Below, piece after piece: positions 24,801 through 32,125 of a stretch of DNA of 53,265 nucleotides; the stretch's first letter is position 1; each line of letters opens with the position of its first letter. The notes under the pieces are model-generated. The model made no database searches, was not told the origin of the DNA, and was given only the letters and a program-made list of their open reading frames with translations. The DNA lies in contig SKOZ01000023.1 in the NCBI GenBank assembly GCA_007119795.1, positions 1-53,265 of the forward strand, read 5' to 3'. The stretch is from Planctomycetales bacterium (GTDB lineage Bacteria > Planctomycetota > Planctomycetia > Pirellulales > Thermoguttaceae). Both the position numbers and the translations under genes were made by a program.

Positions 24801-26711
24801 AAAGCGGGGCGCTGGCTGCCGGCCGAACAGGTGCTCCTCCGCCTCGAGCGCGCAGGTCCGCCGGAGCAGCAAGCCCGCGCCGCGGCGCGCCTGGCGCTGC
24901 TCCACCGGGAGGCCGGCCGGCCCGATGCCTCGGCCGTCTACTACCGCCGCCTGGCCGACGCGTTCGCCGAGGTGGAATGCCTCGACGACCAGACGGGCCG
25001 CCAACTCGTCGAGGCGCTCCCCGGTGACGATGCGGTCCATGCATATCTCGCCGCAGGGCCCGTCTGGCCGCAGGGCCTCGTCCACACCCGCATCGAGCAG
25101 CGGCGCGCGGTCGGCCGAGCCGCCTTCGGCCGCCTCCCCTTGGAGACCGCAGACGGCGGGCCCTTCTTCGCCCACGCCGCCTTCTCCTTCGACCAGGCAC
25201 GCCAGCTGCTTGTCGCCCGGGACGGGCTCGGCCGCCCCCTGTGGCAGGTTCCTCTCCCCGACGTCGAGATCCGCTACGCCTACGGCCGCGGCCTCAACAA
25301 GGTGCATGCGCGCGGACACCTGATCACGGTCTCGCTGGGGACCCAGATGCTGGCCGTCGATGCCGGCGTCCCGGAAAGCCCCCGAGTCCTCTGGCACCAC
25401 GACCTTTCGGCTCCCATCCCCGCGTCGGGCGCCGAGCCGGCCGCCCTCGCCCCCGGCGGCAACGCGGGGGGCGCGCAGCCCATCTTCCAGGGAGGGAGAG
25501 GGATGATCGTGGCGCCGGCCGCCCTGGAACAAGTCCATCTTTCCCGGCTCTACAGCCAGACGGGCGGCTCCCTGGCGCTGGTGACCGACCGCCTCGTCTG
25601 CTACCAGCAGCTCCGCACCGCCGTGGCCGTCGAGCCGCTCACCGGCAAGGTGCTCTGGACGCGCAGCGATCTGCCCCTGGGCAGCAGCATCCTCGGCGAC
25701 GAGGAGTTCGTCCTCGTCGTCGACTCCCAGGGCGACGAGGCAACGATCCTCAGCACCTTGGACGGCGAGCGCCTGGGGACGCGTTCCATGCCGGACCAGC
25801 GGGATACGGTGGCGATCATCGGCCGGGACGCCCTCGTCCGTTCGCTCGACGGCGGCCGAACGGTCGTCGAGCGGCTCGACCTTGCCTCGGGCGAAGTCCA
25901 CTGGTCGGCGGGCCCCTTCGGCCCCGCCGTTCACTCCGCCCTCTTGGGCGAGGAGGCCCTGGGCCTCTACGATCCGGCCGGGCACTTCCGCCTCGTCGAT
26001 CTGAGCGACGGCGAGACCCTCTTCACGTCCGACGAGGTGCCCGAGGTGCGGCAATTGATGGGCATACGCATCCTCCCTCGGGGCGAGAACCTCGTCCTCC
26101 TGGCCAACCTCAGGCCGGGCCCCAACCGCACCGTCCAGACGCAGCCATTGCAGGGGTTCAACTCGGAAATGGTGGCCCTGGGCAAGGTGATCCTCCTCGA
26201 CCGCGACGGCGGCCTGGTAGCCCCTGCGGTGGACGTCGAGGACCAGCACCTCCCCCACGACCAGCCCGCGGAACTGCCGCTGCTGGTCTTTGCCTGCACC
26301 GTCTTCGAACGATCGCCCGGCGGGACCAGCCAGCAGCGGCAGCTCTCCGTCCTGGCCATCGACACGCGCAACGGACGCGCCTTGTGCCGGGAGCGGATCC
26401 CGGGGATCGCCAACAGCTTCGAGATCTTCGCCGAGCCCGAGCAATCCGCCGTGCGTCTGTTTCTCGACCAGTGGGCCTTCCACTTCGAGCTCTCCGACGA
26501 TCCCCTACCTCCGCCGGCCACTCCGGGAGAGGCGACCGCCCCGCGCCCCCAGAGAAGCCCCCTCTCGGTATTCCGCAACGCCCTGGAACGCGCCGCACAA
26601 AATGCCATGGACCGCGCCCTGCCCGGGGCCCCGGAACACCCGCGACAAGAGGCCTTGGTGCCGATCCCGGACGACCTTTTCGACGCGTTGCCTCCCCGAC
26701 CCCGCCGATGA
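21888..26711 (+). CDS. Giant secreted PQQ-type beta-propeller protein with TPR-like segments
   Basis: The protein has about 1607 residues, with a long n-region and a signal peptide (GGVLAFFLAVWGGAGAVGAA) near residue 40. After a helical region (about 65-230) a first propeller spans about 295-760, announced by EWRMFLGNPSRN, with repeated blades such as VDFHTGKRLWEIPVE and AHDIRTGKLVWHLGGG. A TPR-like helical middle follows (about 770-1060), then a second propeller (about 1065-1540: VAVEPLTGKVLWTRSD). Such propellers in planctomycetes lack the dehydrogenase active site and resemble BamB, so a scaffolding role is more likely than a PQQ enzyme. It is the first gene of the plus-strand run, with the next start 90 bp downstream. 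Confidence 0.88.
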   Translation: MRRRSEIAPWPARASGLPAATGMPRKSPGAFRFCGGVLAFFLAVWGGAGAVGAAQFRVDRPVDAEDASAAEDALVFLPPDRITLQRLNQARQLVEEDRFSEAVRRLDEILQGPEDFFFRPEGSGPLHRSLKGEAERLIGALPPAGRGAYELRFGDEARRLLETAASAGDAEGLAEVSRRYFHTAAGYEATFLLAAYHFNHDRPLAAALAAQRLQRAGEAAAPFEPTLSVLAAAAWLRTGMEENARNVLGDLERRVPGATVDIAGRPTPLFAGEGDPLDRLGRRVASRQEPLHGGPHEWRMFLGNPSRNAPSRGGTPLLNLRWRVAAADHPVVEQMIDVRRRSAREYGRLVLPAMHPLVVDDVVLMRTIRTLLAVDFHTGKRLWEIPVESPFQDVVEGGDIDFHQAYLALGLEQRLWEDATYGTLSSDGRLVFSVEDLEVDFSPHRAPVIIMGGRRQFAAARNDNRLAAHDIRTGKLVWHLGGGPEEYGLPLAESFFLGPPLPLARELFVLAEEKGEIRLLALNASSGEVLWSQQLALAEQPVLHEPVRRLAGASPSYADGILVCPTVAGAVVAVDLATRALLWGYTYPRDASYNAQARLAAVRLGYPRTVDDADRWRDATATIAEGRVLLTPPDSTQLHCIDLVDGRPLWQVPQEGDLFVAAVHGGMVVLMGSRGLRALHLADGSPAWDDRLEFPDQARPSGRGFLAAGRYYLPLDSAEVVAIDLAAGELVGSSRSRDGTVLGNLVCYGDKVLAQGPQGLDAYYALNALRAEVESSLEETPDDPRLLVLMSEILLDAEDYAGAAELLRRALGADDDPRIVEQLFEALVEGLEHDFPAFEPTAAEARELAVDAGQRGRLLRTLAEGYHAAGRWEDAWREYLHLVDFDRDHPGLEQLTRTRLVRRDRWIRARIGALRSAAPPEVVAAMDEDLASRLAAAEAASGSGGLESFVAHFDGHPSAERAQWLLAERFAKAGRWLPAEQVLLRLERAGPPEQQARAAARLALLHREAGRPDASAVYYRRLADAFAEVECLDDQTGRQLVEALPGDDAVHAYLAAGPVWPQGLVHTRIEQRRAVGRAAFGRLPLETADGGPFFAHAAFSFDQARQLLVARDGLGRPLWQVPLPDVEIRYAYGRGLNKVHARGHLITVSLGTQMLAVDAGVPESPRVLWHHDLSAPIPASGAEPAALAPGGNAGGAQPIFQGGRGMIVAPAALEQVHLSRLYSQTGGSLALVTDRLVCYQQLRTAVAVEPLTGKVLWTRSDLPLGSSILGDEEFVLVVDSQGDEATILSTLDGERLGTRSMPDQRDTVAIIGRDALVRSLDGGRTVVERLDLASGEVHWSAGPFGPAVHSALLGEEALGLYDPAGHFRLVDLSDGETLFTSDEVPEVRQLMGIRILPRGENLVLLANLRPGPNRTVQTQPLQGFNSEMVALGKVILLDRDGGLVAPAVDVEDQHLPHDQPAELPLLVFACTVFERSPGGTSQQRQLSVLAIDTRNGRALCRERIPGIANSFEIFAEPEQSAVRLFLDQWAFHFELSDDPLPPPATPGEATAPRPQRSPLSVFRNALERAAQNAMDRALPGAPEHPRQEALVPIPDDLFDALPPRPRR

Positions 26712-26801
26712 CCCCGGCTCGCCGCGTTTTCCTGGATTGCTCCGCCGGTCAGTGGTAGGGTGAGTTCTGCCACCCAGCAACCCCATGTTCAGCACGAAAC
26801 C

Positions 26802-27839
26802 ATGACCACGTTCACCTGCAAGTCGGTTGTGGCCCTGGCTGCCTGCGCGGCGGCGCTGGTCCCAGGTGCGGCGGCCGCCGAATCGGTTCGCCCCCTCCCG
26901 CCGGAGGTCCGCCGGGCCACGGGGCGCGGACTCGAGTGGCTCGCCGGCCAGCAGTCCCGCGCCGGCTACTGGACCGCGAGCAACGGCCGCTACCCGGCCG
27001 CCATGACCGGCCTGGCGGGGATGGCTCTGCTGGGGGAAGGTTCCACCACGACGCAGGGGCGCTACGCGGAGAACATCCGGCGGGCAGTGGACTATCTCGT
27101 CAGCCGCAGCCGCCCGAACGGGCTGATCGGCGACCCCCGTGACGACCGGTACACCTACGGGCACGGTTTCTCGATGCTCTTTCTCTCCCAGGTGCTCGGT
27201 GAGGAAGAGGACCTGGAACGCCGTCAGCAACTCATCGATGTGCTCAGCCGCGCCGTGGAATTCACCGGCTGGGCACAGACCCCCGCGGGCGGCTGGGGGT
27301 ACGTGAGCGCCCGCGACGGCAACAACTTCGACGAGGGCTCCACGACGATCACGCAGGTGCAGGCGTTGCGAGGCTGCCGGAACGCGGGGATTCCCGTACC
27401 GTCCGAGATCATCGAGGGGGCCATCGAGTACATCCGCATGTGCACCCTCCCCGACGGAGGCGTGCAGTACAATTCCAAGGGGGGTGGCGGACGGCCTGCG
27501 ATCACCGCCGCGGCGATCGCCTGCCTGTTCAATGCGGGCGAGTACGACGACGAGTATGTTCCCCTGCTCCTGGCCTATTGCGAGAAGCACCTCAACGACC
27601 TGACCAACCAGGGCTTCGGCCACTGGCACTACGCCCACTACTACTATGCGCAAGTCCTCTACCGGGAGGGGGGCGGCGACTGGGAGGAGTACCGCGACCG
27701 CCTCTTCGCCCGCCTCGTCTCGGAAGCGGCGGCCGACGGGTCGTGGAGCCAGGGGTACATCGGGCCCGTATACACCTCGTCGATGAACCTGACCATCCTT
27801 CAGCTCGACCGCGCGGTGCTACCCATCTACCAACGCTAG
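26802..27839 (+). CDS. Secreted squalene-cyclase/prenyltransferase-repeat toroid protein
   Basis: The 345-residue precursor has a signal peptide ([20 protein letters not shown]) and repeated alpha/alpha-toroid motifs of the terpenoid cyclase/protein prenyltransferase superfamily: [50 protein letters not shown] and [15 protein letters not shown]. The DxDD acid of true squalene-hopene cyclases is not seen, and a lipid cyclase would not normally carry a cleavable signal. A binding or structural role outside the cytoplasm is therefore more likely. ATG 26802 is chosen because the signal peptide begins there. An upstream GTG at 26760 is the alternative. It lies 11 bp before moxR. The pairing of such a gene with moxR is common in planctomycetes. 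Confidence 0.8.
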   Translation: MTTFTCKSVVALAACAAALVPGAAAAESVRPLPPEVRRATGRGLEWLAGQQSRAGYWTASNGRYPAAMTGLAGMALLGEGSTTTQGRYAENIRRAVDYLVSRSRPNGLIGDPRDDRYTYGHGFSMLFLSQVLGEEEDLERRQQLIDVLSRAVEFTGWAQTPAGGWGYVSARDGNNFDEGSTTITQVQALRGCRNAGIPVPSEIIEGAIEYIRMCTLPDGGVQYNSKGGGGRPAITAAAIACLFNAGEYDDEYVPLLLAYCEKHLNDLTNQGFGHWHYAHYYYAQVLYREGGGDWEEYRDRLFARLVSEAAADGSWSQGYIGPVYTSSMNLTILQLDRAVLPIYQR

Positions 27840-27850
27840 AGGAGTCTTCC

Positions 27851-28924
27851 ATGAACGACGTGGCACCGCCGCAAGGCGGAGGGCTGGCGGCCGACGACCA
27901 GACCACGATCGAGAAGCTCGGCGCCGCCCGCCGGCGGATTCTCGAACAGCTTCAGCGGATCATCGTTGGCCAGACGGAGGTCATCGACGAGCTGCTGATC
28001 TCCCTGTTCAGCCGGGGTCATTGCCTGCTGGAAGGGGTGCCGGGGCTGGCGAAGACGTTGCTGATCAGCACCTTGAGCCGCACGCTGAACCTCTCCTTCA
28101 GCCGCATCCAGTTCACGCCCGACCTCATGCCGGCGGACATCACCGGCACCGAGGTCATCGAGGAGGACCGCGCCACGGGGACGCGCCACTTCCGATTCCT
28201 CGAGGGCCCCCTCTTTTCGAACGTGATCCTCGCCGACGAGATCAACCGCACGCCCCCGAAGACGCAGGCCGCCCTGCTCGAGGCCATGCAGGAGCGGCAG
28301 GTGACCGTCGGCCGCGTTCGCCACGGCCTGGCCGATCCCTTCTTCGTACTGGCCACGCAGAACCCCATCGAGCAGGAAGGGACCTACCCGCTCCCCGAGG
28401 CCCAGCAGGACCGCTTCATGTTCAAGGTCTTCGTCCGCTACCCCAGCTTCGAGGAGGAGTTCGAGGTCGCCCGCCGCACCACGGCCCCCCTGGACGACAC
28501 CGTGGACCCGGTGCTCTCCGCCGAGGACATCCTCTCCTTGCAGCGGATCGTCCGAGAGGTGCCGGTCACCGACCACGTCATCCGCTACACGCTGGCCCTG
28601 GTCCGCCAGACGCGCGTCGACCAGCCGGGAGTGCCGGAGTTCATCCGCGAACAGCTCGCCTGGGGCGCCGGGCCGCGGGCCGTCCAGTTCCTCATCCTCG
28701 GGGCCAAGGCCCGGGCCCTGCTCAACGGCCGCACCTACGTGGCCTGCGACGACGTCCAGGCACTCACCAGGCCGGTCCTCCGCCACCGCCTGGTGCTCAG
28801 CTTCACGGCGGAGAGCGAGGGAGTCACCACCGACCAGGTGGCCGAGCGGCTGCTGGAAATCACCCCCACCCGGGAAGACGAACTGACCCGCGATGCCCGC
28901 TTCCAAGCCATTCTTGCATCCTGA
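27851..28924 (+). CDS. moxR: MoxR-family AAA+ ATPase
   Basis: MoxR ATPases act as chaperones that remodel or activate partner proteins, typically together with von Willebrand A proteins. The 357-residue protein has Walker A GVPGLAKT (G62-T69, K68), the typical MoxR stretch [17 protein letters not shown], Walker [21 protein letters not shown], the sensor-1 region [20 protein letters not shown] with arginine finger DRF, and a C-terminal lid. The ATG follows GAGGAG at a suitable distance. The DUF58 gene starts 32 bp before its stop, so translation is coupled. It should be cytoplasmic and act on the membrane vWA proteins encoded just downstream. Confidence 0.96.
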   Translation: MNDVAPPQGGGLAADDQTTIEKLGAARRRILEQLQRIIVGQTEVIDELLISLFSRGHCLLEGVPGLAKTLLISTLSRTLNLSFSRIQFTPDLMPADITGTEVIEEDRATGTRHFRFLEGPLFSNVILADEINRTPPKTQAALLEAMQERQVTVGRVRHGLADPFFVLATQNPIEQEGTYPLPEAQQDRFMFKVFVRYPSFEEEFEVARRTTAPLDDTVDPVLSAEDILSLQRIVREVPVTDHVIRYTLALVRQTRVDQPGVPEFIREQLAWGAGPRAVQFLILGAKARALLNGRTYVACDDVQALTRPVLRHRLVLSFTAESEGVTTDQVAERLLEITPTREDELTRDARFQAILAS

Positions 28925-29792
28925 CGCCGTGCGGCGGATCGCGCGCCTCGAGCTCCGCGCCCGCCACATCGTCGAGGGTTTCCTCTCCGGGATGCACCGG
29001 AGCCCCTACTTCGGCCAGTCCGTGGAGTTCCTCCAGCACCGCGAGTACTCCAAGGGGGACGACTTGCGGTACGTCGATTGGAAGGTCTGGGCCAAGCAGG
29101 ATCGCCTCTACGTCAAGCAGTTCGAGGAGGACACGAATCTCCGCGCCACGCTCCTCGTCGACGTCTCCGAGAGCATGCATTACGGCAGGGGACCGCTGAA
29201 CAAGTACCAGTATGCGGCCACCATGGCTGCCAGCCTGGCCTACCTGCTCCTGCGGCAGCAGGACGCCGTCGGCTGCCTGGTCTTCGACGAGGCGACCCGC
29301 GCCACCGCCCCCCAGCGGACGAAGCGCAACCACCTCGACAGCGTCGTCGAGGTCCTGGCCGCCGGCAAGCCGGGGCACAAGACCGATCTGTCCCAGGTCC
29401 TCCGCGACGCGGCGAAGACCTTTCCCCGGCGGGGGATGATGATCCTGATCTCCGACCTGCTGGTGGCGCGGGAAGGGCTCCTCCGCGGGCTCAAGCTCCT
29501 CCGCAGCCGGGGCCACGACGTCATCGTCCTCCACGTCCTCGACGACGACGAGCTCGACTTCCCCTTCAGCGGTCCGACCCGCTTCGACGGGCTGGAGTCG
29601 CTCGACCAGATCAACTGCAACCCGCGGGCCCTCCGCGAGGGTTACCTCGCCGCTGTGGGAGAGTACCTCGACGAAGTCCGCCGCGGCTGCGTGGGCCTCC
29701 GCGTCGAGTACGCCCTGGTGCGCACCAGCGAGCCGTTGGACGCCGCCCTGACCGCCTTCCTCAGCCGCCGCCTCGCCCTCGACCGGCGATAA
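28893..29792 (+). CDS. DUF58 protein with von Willebrand A-like domain
   Basis: The 299-residue protein shows the DUF58 signature [20 protein letters not shown], then [14 protein letters not shown] vWA-like region follows with an intact MIDAS start DVSES (D90, S92, S94) and the later ILISDLL strand. DUF58 proteins are the classic neighbours of MoxR ATPases and are thought to be their direct partners or adaptors. Unlike many relatives, this one has no N-terminal membrane helices, so it is probably cytoplasmic or peripheral. It overlaps moxR by 32 bp. The next gene begins 116 bp later, after a stretch of heptamer repeats. Confidence 0.93.
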   Translation: MPASKPFLHPDAVRRIARLELRARHIVEGFLSGMHRSPYFGQSVEFLQHREYSKGDDLRYVDWKVWAKQDRLYVKQFEEDTNLRATLLVDVSESMHYGRGPLNKYQYAATMAASLAYLLLRQQDAVGCLVFDEATRATAPQRTKRNHLDSVVEVLAAGKPGHKTDLSQVLRDAAKTFPRRGMMILISDLLVAREGLLRGLKLLRSRGHDVIVLHVLDDDELDFPFSGPTRFDGLESLDQINCNPRALREGYLAAVGEYLDEVRRGCVGLRVEYALVRTSEPLDAALTAFLSRRLALDRR

Positions 29793-29802
29793 GGGATGGT
29801 TC

Positions 29803-29830
29803 GTTGTCCGTTGTTCGTTGTCAGTTGTTT
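29803..29830 (+). repeat. Heptamer tandem repeat GTTGTNN, four units
   Basis: GTTGTCC, GTTGTTC, GTTGTCA and GTTGTTT follow one another between the DUF58 gene and the BatA-like gene. A partial unit (GTTC) precedes and GTAG follows. The repeats are non-coding. Confidence 0.85.
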
Positions 29831-29863
29831 GTAGCTCGTCCAGTGCGGTGAAAAGGAATCGTC

Positions 29864-29905
29864 ACCACGCACCACGCACCACGCACCACTTACCACGCAC
29901 CACGC
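29864..29905 (+). repeat. Heptamer tandem repeat ACCACGC, six units, running into a start codon
   Basis: Six units of ACCACGC (one is ACCACTT) occupy 29864-29905. A further ACC then joins directly to ATG 29909 of the BatA-like gene. The tract takes the place where a ribosome binding site should be. Confidence 0.95.
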
Positions 29906-29908
29906 ACC

Positions 29909-32125
29909 ATGCCCACGTTCGTCCATCCCGCTCTCCTCTGGGGACTGCTGGCCGTCGGCGTGCCCGTGTTGATCCACCTGATCAACATGTTCCGCCACCG
30001 CCGCGTCCGCTGGGCGGCGATGGAGTTTCTCCTCGTCAGCCAGCGCCGCAACCGCACCTGGGTGCTCCTCCGGCAACTCCTCCTCCTCGCGGCGCGGATG
30101 GCCGCGGTGGCGATCCTCGTGGCGCTGCTTGCGCAGCCGATGCTGCGGGGCGTGTGGGGCGACCTGCTGGGCGCGGCCCGCACGCACCACGTCGTGCTCC
30201 TCGACGACAGCTTCTCCATGTCCGACCGCTGGGCCGACACCAGCGCCTTCGCCGAGGCGAAGGAGGTCGTGCGGCGCATCGCCGCCACGGCCGATGGCCG
30301 GCAGCGCCAGCGGTTCACCCTCCTCCGCTTTTCCCAGGCCCTCCGCCCGGTGGTGGGCACCCAGGCCGACTTCGTCGAGGAGCCGCTCGAGGCCGGTTTC
30401 CGCGAGCGACTCGAATCGCACCTCAGCGAGATGGAAGTCTCGCAGACCGCGGCCGGGCCCGCCCGGGCCCTGCAGGCCGTCGGGCAACTGCTCGGCACCG
30501 GGGAGGAGGAGAACCGCCTGGTCTACCTCGTCTCCGACTTCCGGGCCCGCGAATGGGACGAACCGGTCGAGCTCCGCGAAGACCTCGCCCGCCTCGCCGA
30601 CGCGGGCGCCCTGCTCCACCTGGTCCCGTGCGTCGACGACGTGCGTGCCAACCTGGCCATCCGCCGCCTGGCGCCCGCCGACGGGCTCCGTGCCGCGGGG
30701 GTCCCCTTTTTCATGGAGCTTACCGTCGAGAACTTCGCCCCGGAAGCGGTCCACGACGTCACCGTGATGCTCACCGAGAACGGCCACAGCCGCCCGGCCG
30801 TAACGATCGAGAGCATTCCACCGCGGGCTACGGTCACGGAGCGCTTTCAGGTCCGTTTTTCCGAGCCGGGCACCCACCTGGTGACCGCGAGCCTCGAGGG
30901 CGACGCCGTGGCCGCCGACAACCACCGCTTCGCCGTCGTCGACGTGCCCGCCGACGTCCCCGTTCTCCTCGTCGACGGTGCCTTCGACGGCCGCGACGCC
31001 CGGTATCTGGCCGCCGCGCTCGCCCCGGGCGGACGCGTCCGCACCGGCGTCCGCGTCCAGGTCGAGCCTCCCCGCTTTCTGGCCCTGCACCCGCTCGACG
31101 AATTCGCCGCGGTCTTCCTGGCCAACGTCGAGCACCTGGAGGATTCGGCAGTGGCCGCCCTGGAAGGCTTCGCCGCCGGCGGCGGCGGGGTGGTCTTCTT
31201 CCTCGGCGAGCGGAGCGGGATCCCCTTCCACAACGAACACCTCTACCGCGACGGCGAGGGAATCTTCCCCGCCCCCCTCGCCGGCCCCGAAGCGCTCCCC
31301 GTCGACCGCCTCCGCCGCGGACCGGACCTTCAGGTGGCCGAACACCCCATCTTTCGGATATTCCAGGGCGAGCGCAACACCTTCCTCGAGCTGGTCAACG
31401 TGGAGCGTTACGTTGCCGTGCCGGCCGACTGGCGCCCCACCGCCGACTCCACGGCGCGCACCATCGCCCGGCTCCGCAACGGCGCGCCGCTCGTCGTCGA
31501 GCGCCGTTTCGGCGAGGGGCACGTGCTGGCCTTCCTCACCACCGCGGCCCCGGTGTGGAACAATTGGGCCCGGGGGAATCCCAGCTTCGTCATCGCGGTT
31601 CAGGAGATGCAGGCCTTCTTCAGCCGCGGGCGGGACGAAGAGCGCTTCCATCCGGTGGGCGTCCCCATCGAGCTGGAACTCGACCCGGCCGTGCACCGCC
31701 CCGAAGTCCGCTTCGTCGTGCCCGGCCATTCGGCCCCCACGGCCACCCTGGACGCCGTGCCCACCGACGAGGGTTCGCTGCGAGCCACGGTCCCCGAGAC
31801 CTTCGCCGCCGGCTTCTACGAGGCCCGCCTCCTCCGCGCCGACGGCGGTACGGAGAGTCGCCGCCTGGCGGTCAACGTCGAGCCCGCCGAGGGAGACCTC
31901 GCCCTGCTCACCGGCCCGGAGCTCGCCGCCCGCCTCGAGGGGATTCCCTATCAATACTCCCCGGCCGCCGCCCTGCGGTTCCGTACCGACGACCTGGCAG
32001 GCCGCGACTTGAGCACGGCGGTCCTCGCGCTCCTGGTCGTCCTTCTCGTGGGCGAACAGGTCCTCGCCTACTCGTCCGGCTACCACCTCCCGGCCCGGAC
32101 GTCGGCGAGAGGAGGTGCCGCATGA
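29909..32125 (+). CDS. BatA-like membrane protein with von Willebrand A domain
   Basis: The 738-residue product begins with the BatA N-terminal pattern of two membrane helices: PALLWGLLAVGVPVLIHLIN, the basic loop FRHRRVRWAAMEFLL, then LLLLAARMAAVAILVALLAQ. A vWA domain follows with MIDAS D99-D-S101-F-S103 in LLDDSFSMSD. A long region (about 250-690) looks like beta-sandwich and GATase/DUF4159-like segments (VPVLLVDGAFDGRD, PVWNNWARGNPSF). A C-terminal hydrophobic helix ends the protein (TAVLALLVVLLVGEQVLAY). It is predicted to sit in the inner membrane with its vWA domain available to MoxR/DUF58. No Shine-Dalgarno precedes the start, only the heptamer tract. The stop overlaps the next start (ATGA). 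Confidence 0.88.
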   Translation: MPTFVHPALLWGLLAVGVPVLIHLINMFRHRRVRWAAMEFLLVSQRRNRTWVLLRQLLLLAARMAAVAILVALLAQPMLRGVWGDLLGAARTHHVVLLDDSFSMSDRWADTSAFAEAKEVVRRIAATADGRQRQRFTLLRFSQALRPVVGTQADFVEEPLEAGFRERLESHLSEMEVSQTAAGPARALQAVGQLLGTGEEENRLVYLVSDFRAREWDEPVELREDLARLADAGALLHLVPCVDDVRANLAIRRLAPADGLRAAGVPFFMELTVENFAPEAVHDVTVMLTENGHSRPAVTIESIPPRATVTERFQVRFSEPGTHLVTASLEGDAVAADNHRFAVVDVPADVPVLLVDGAFDGRDARYLAAALAPGGRVRTGVRVQVEPPRFLALHPLDEFAAVFLANVEHLEDSAVAALEGFAAGGGGVVFFLGERSGIPFHNEHLYRDGEGIFPAPLAGPEALPVDRLRRGPDLQVAEHPIFRIFQGERNTFLELVNVERYVAVPADWRPTADSTARTIARLRNGAPLVVERRFGEGHVLAFLTTAAPVWNNWARGNPSFVIAVQEMQAFFSRGRDEERFHPVGVPIELELDPAVHRPEVRFVVPGHSAPTATLDAVPTDEGSLRATVPETFAAGFYEARLLRADGGTESRRLAVNVEPAEGDLALLTGPELAARLEGIPYQYSPAAALRFRTDDLAGRDLSTAVLALLVVLLVGEQVLAYSSGYHLPARTSARGGAA

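Noticed and set aside
26802..27839. Calling the toroid protein a squalene-hopene cyclase.
   Set aside because: There is no DxDD motif, a cleavable signal peptide is present, and it has half the length of squalene-hopene cyclase.
29818..32121. Open frame continuing upstream of the second vWA gene through the whole BatA-like gene.
   Set aside because: The peptide is Arg/Pro-rich shadow sequence. The real start at 32122 has GGAGGTG and an ATGA overlap.
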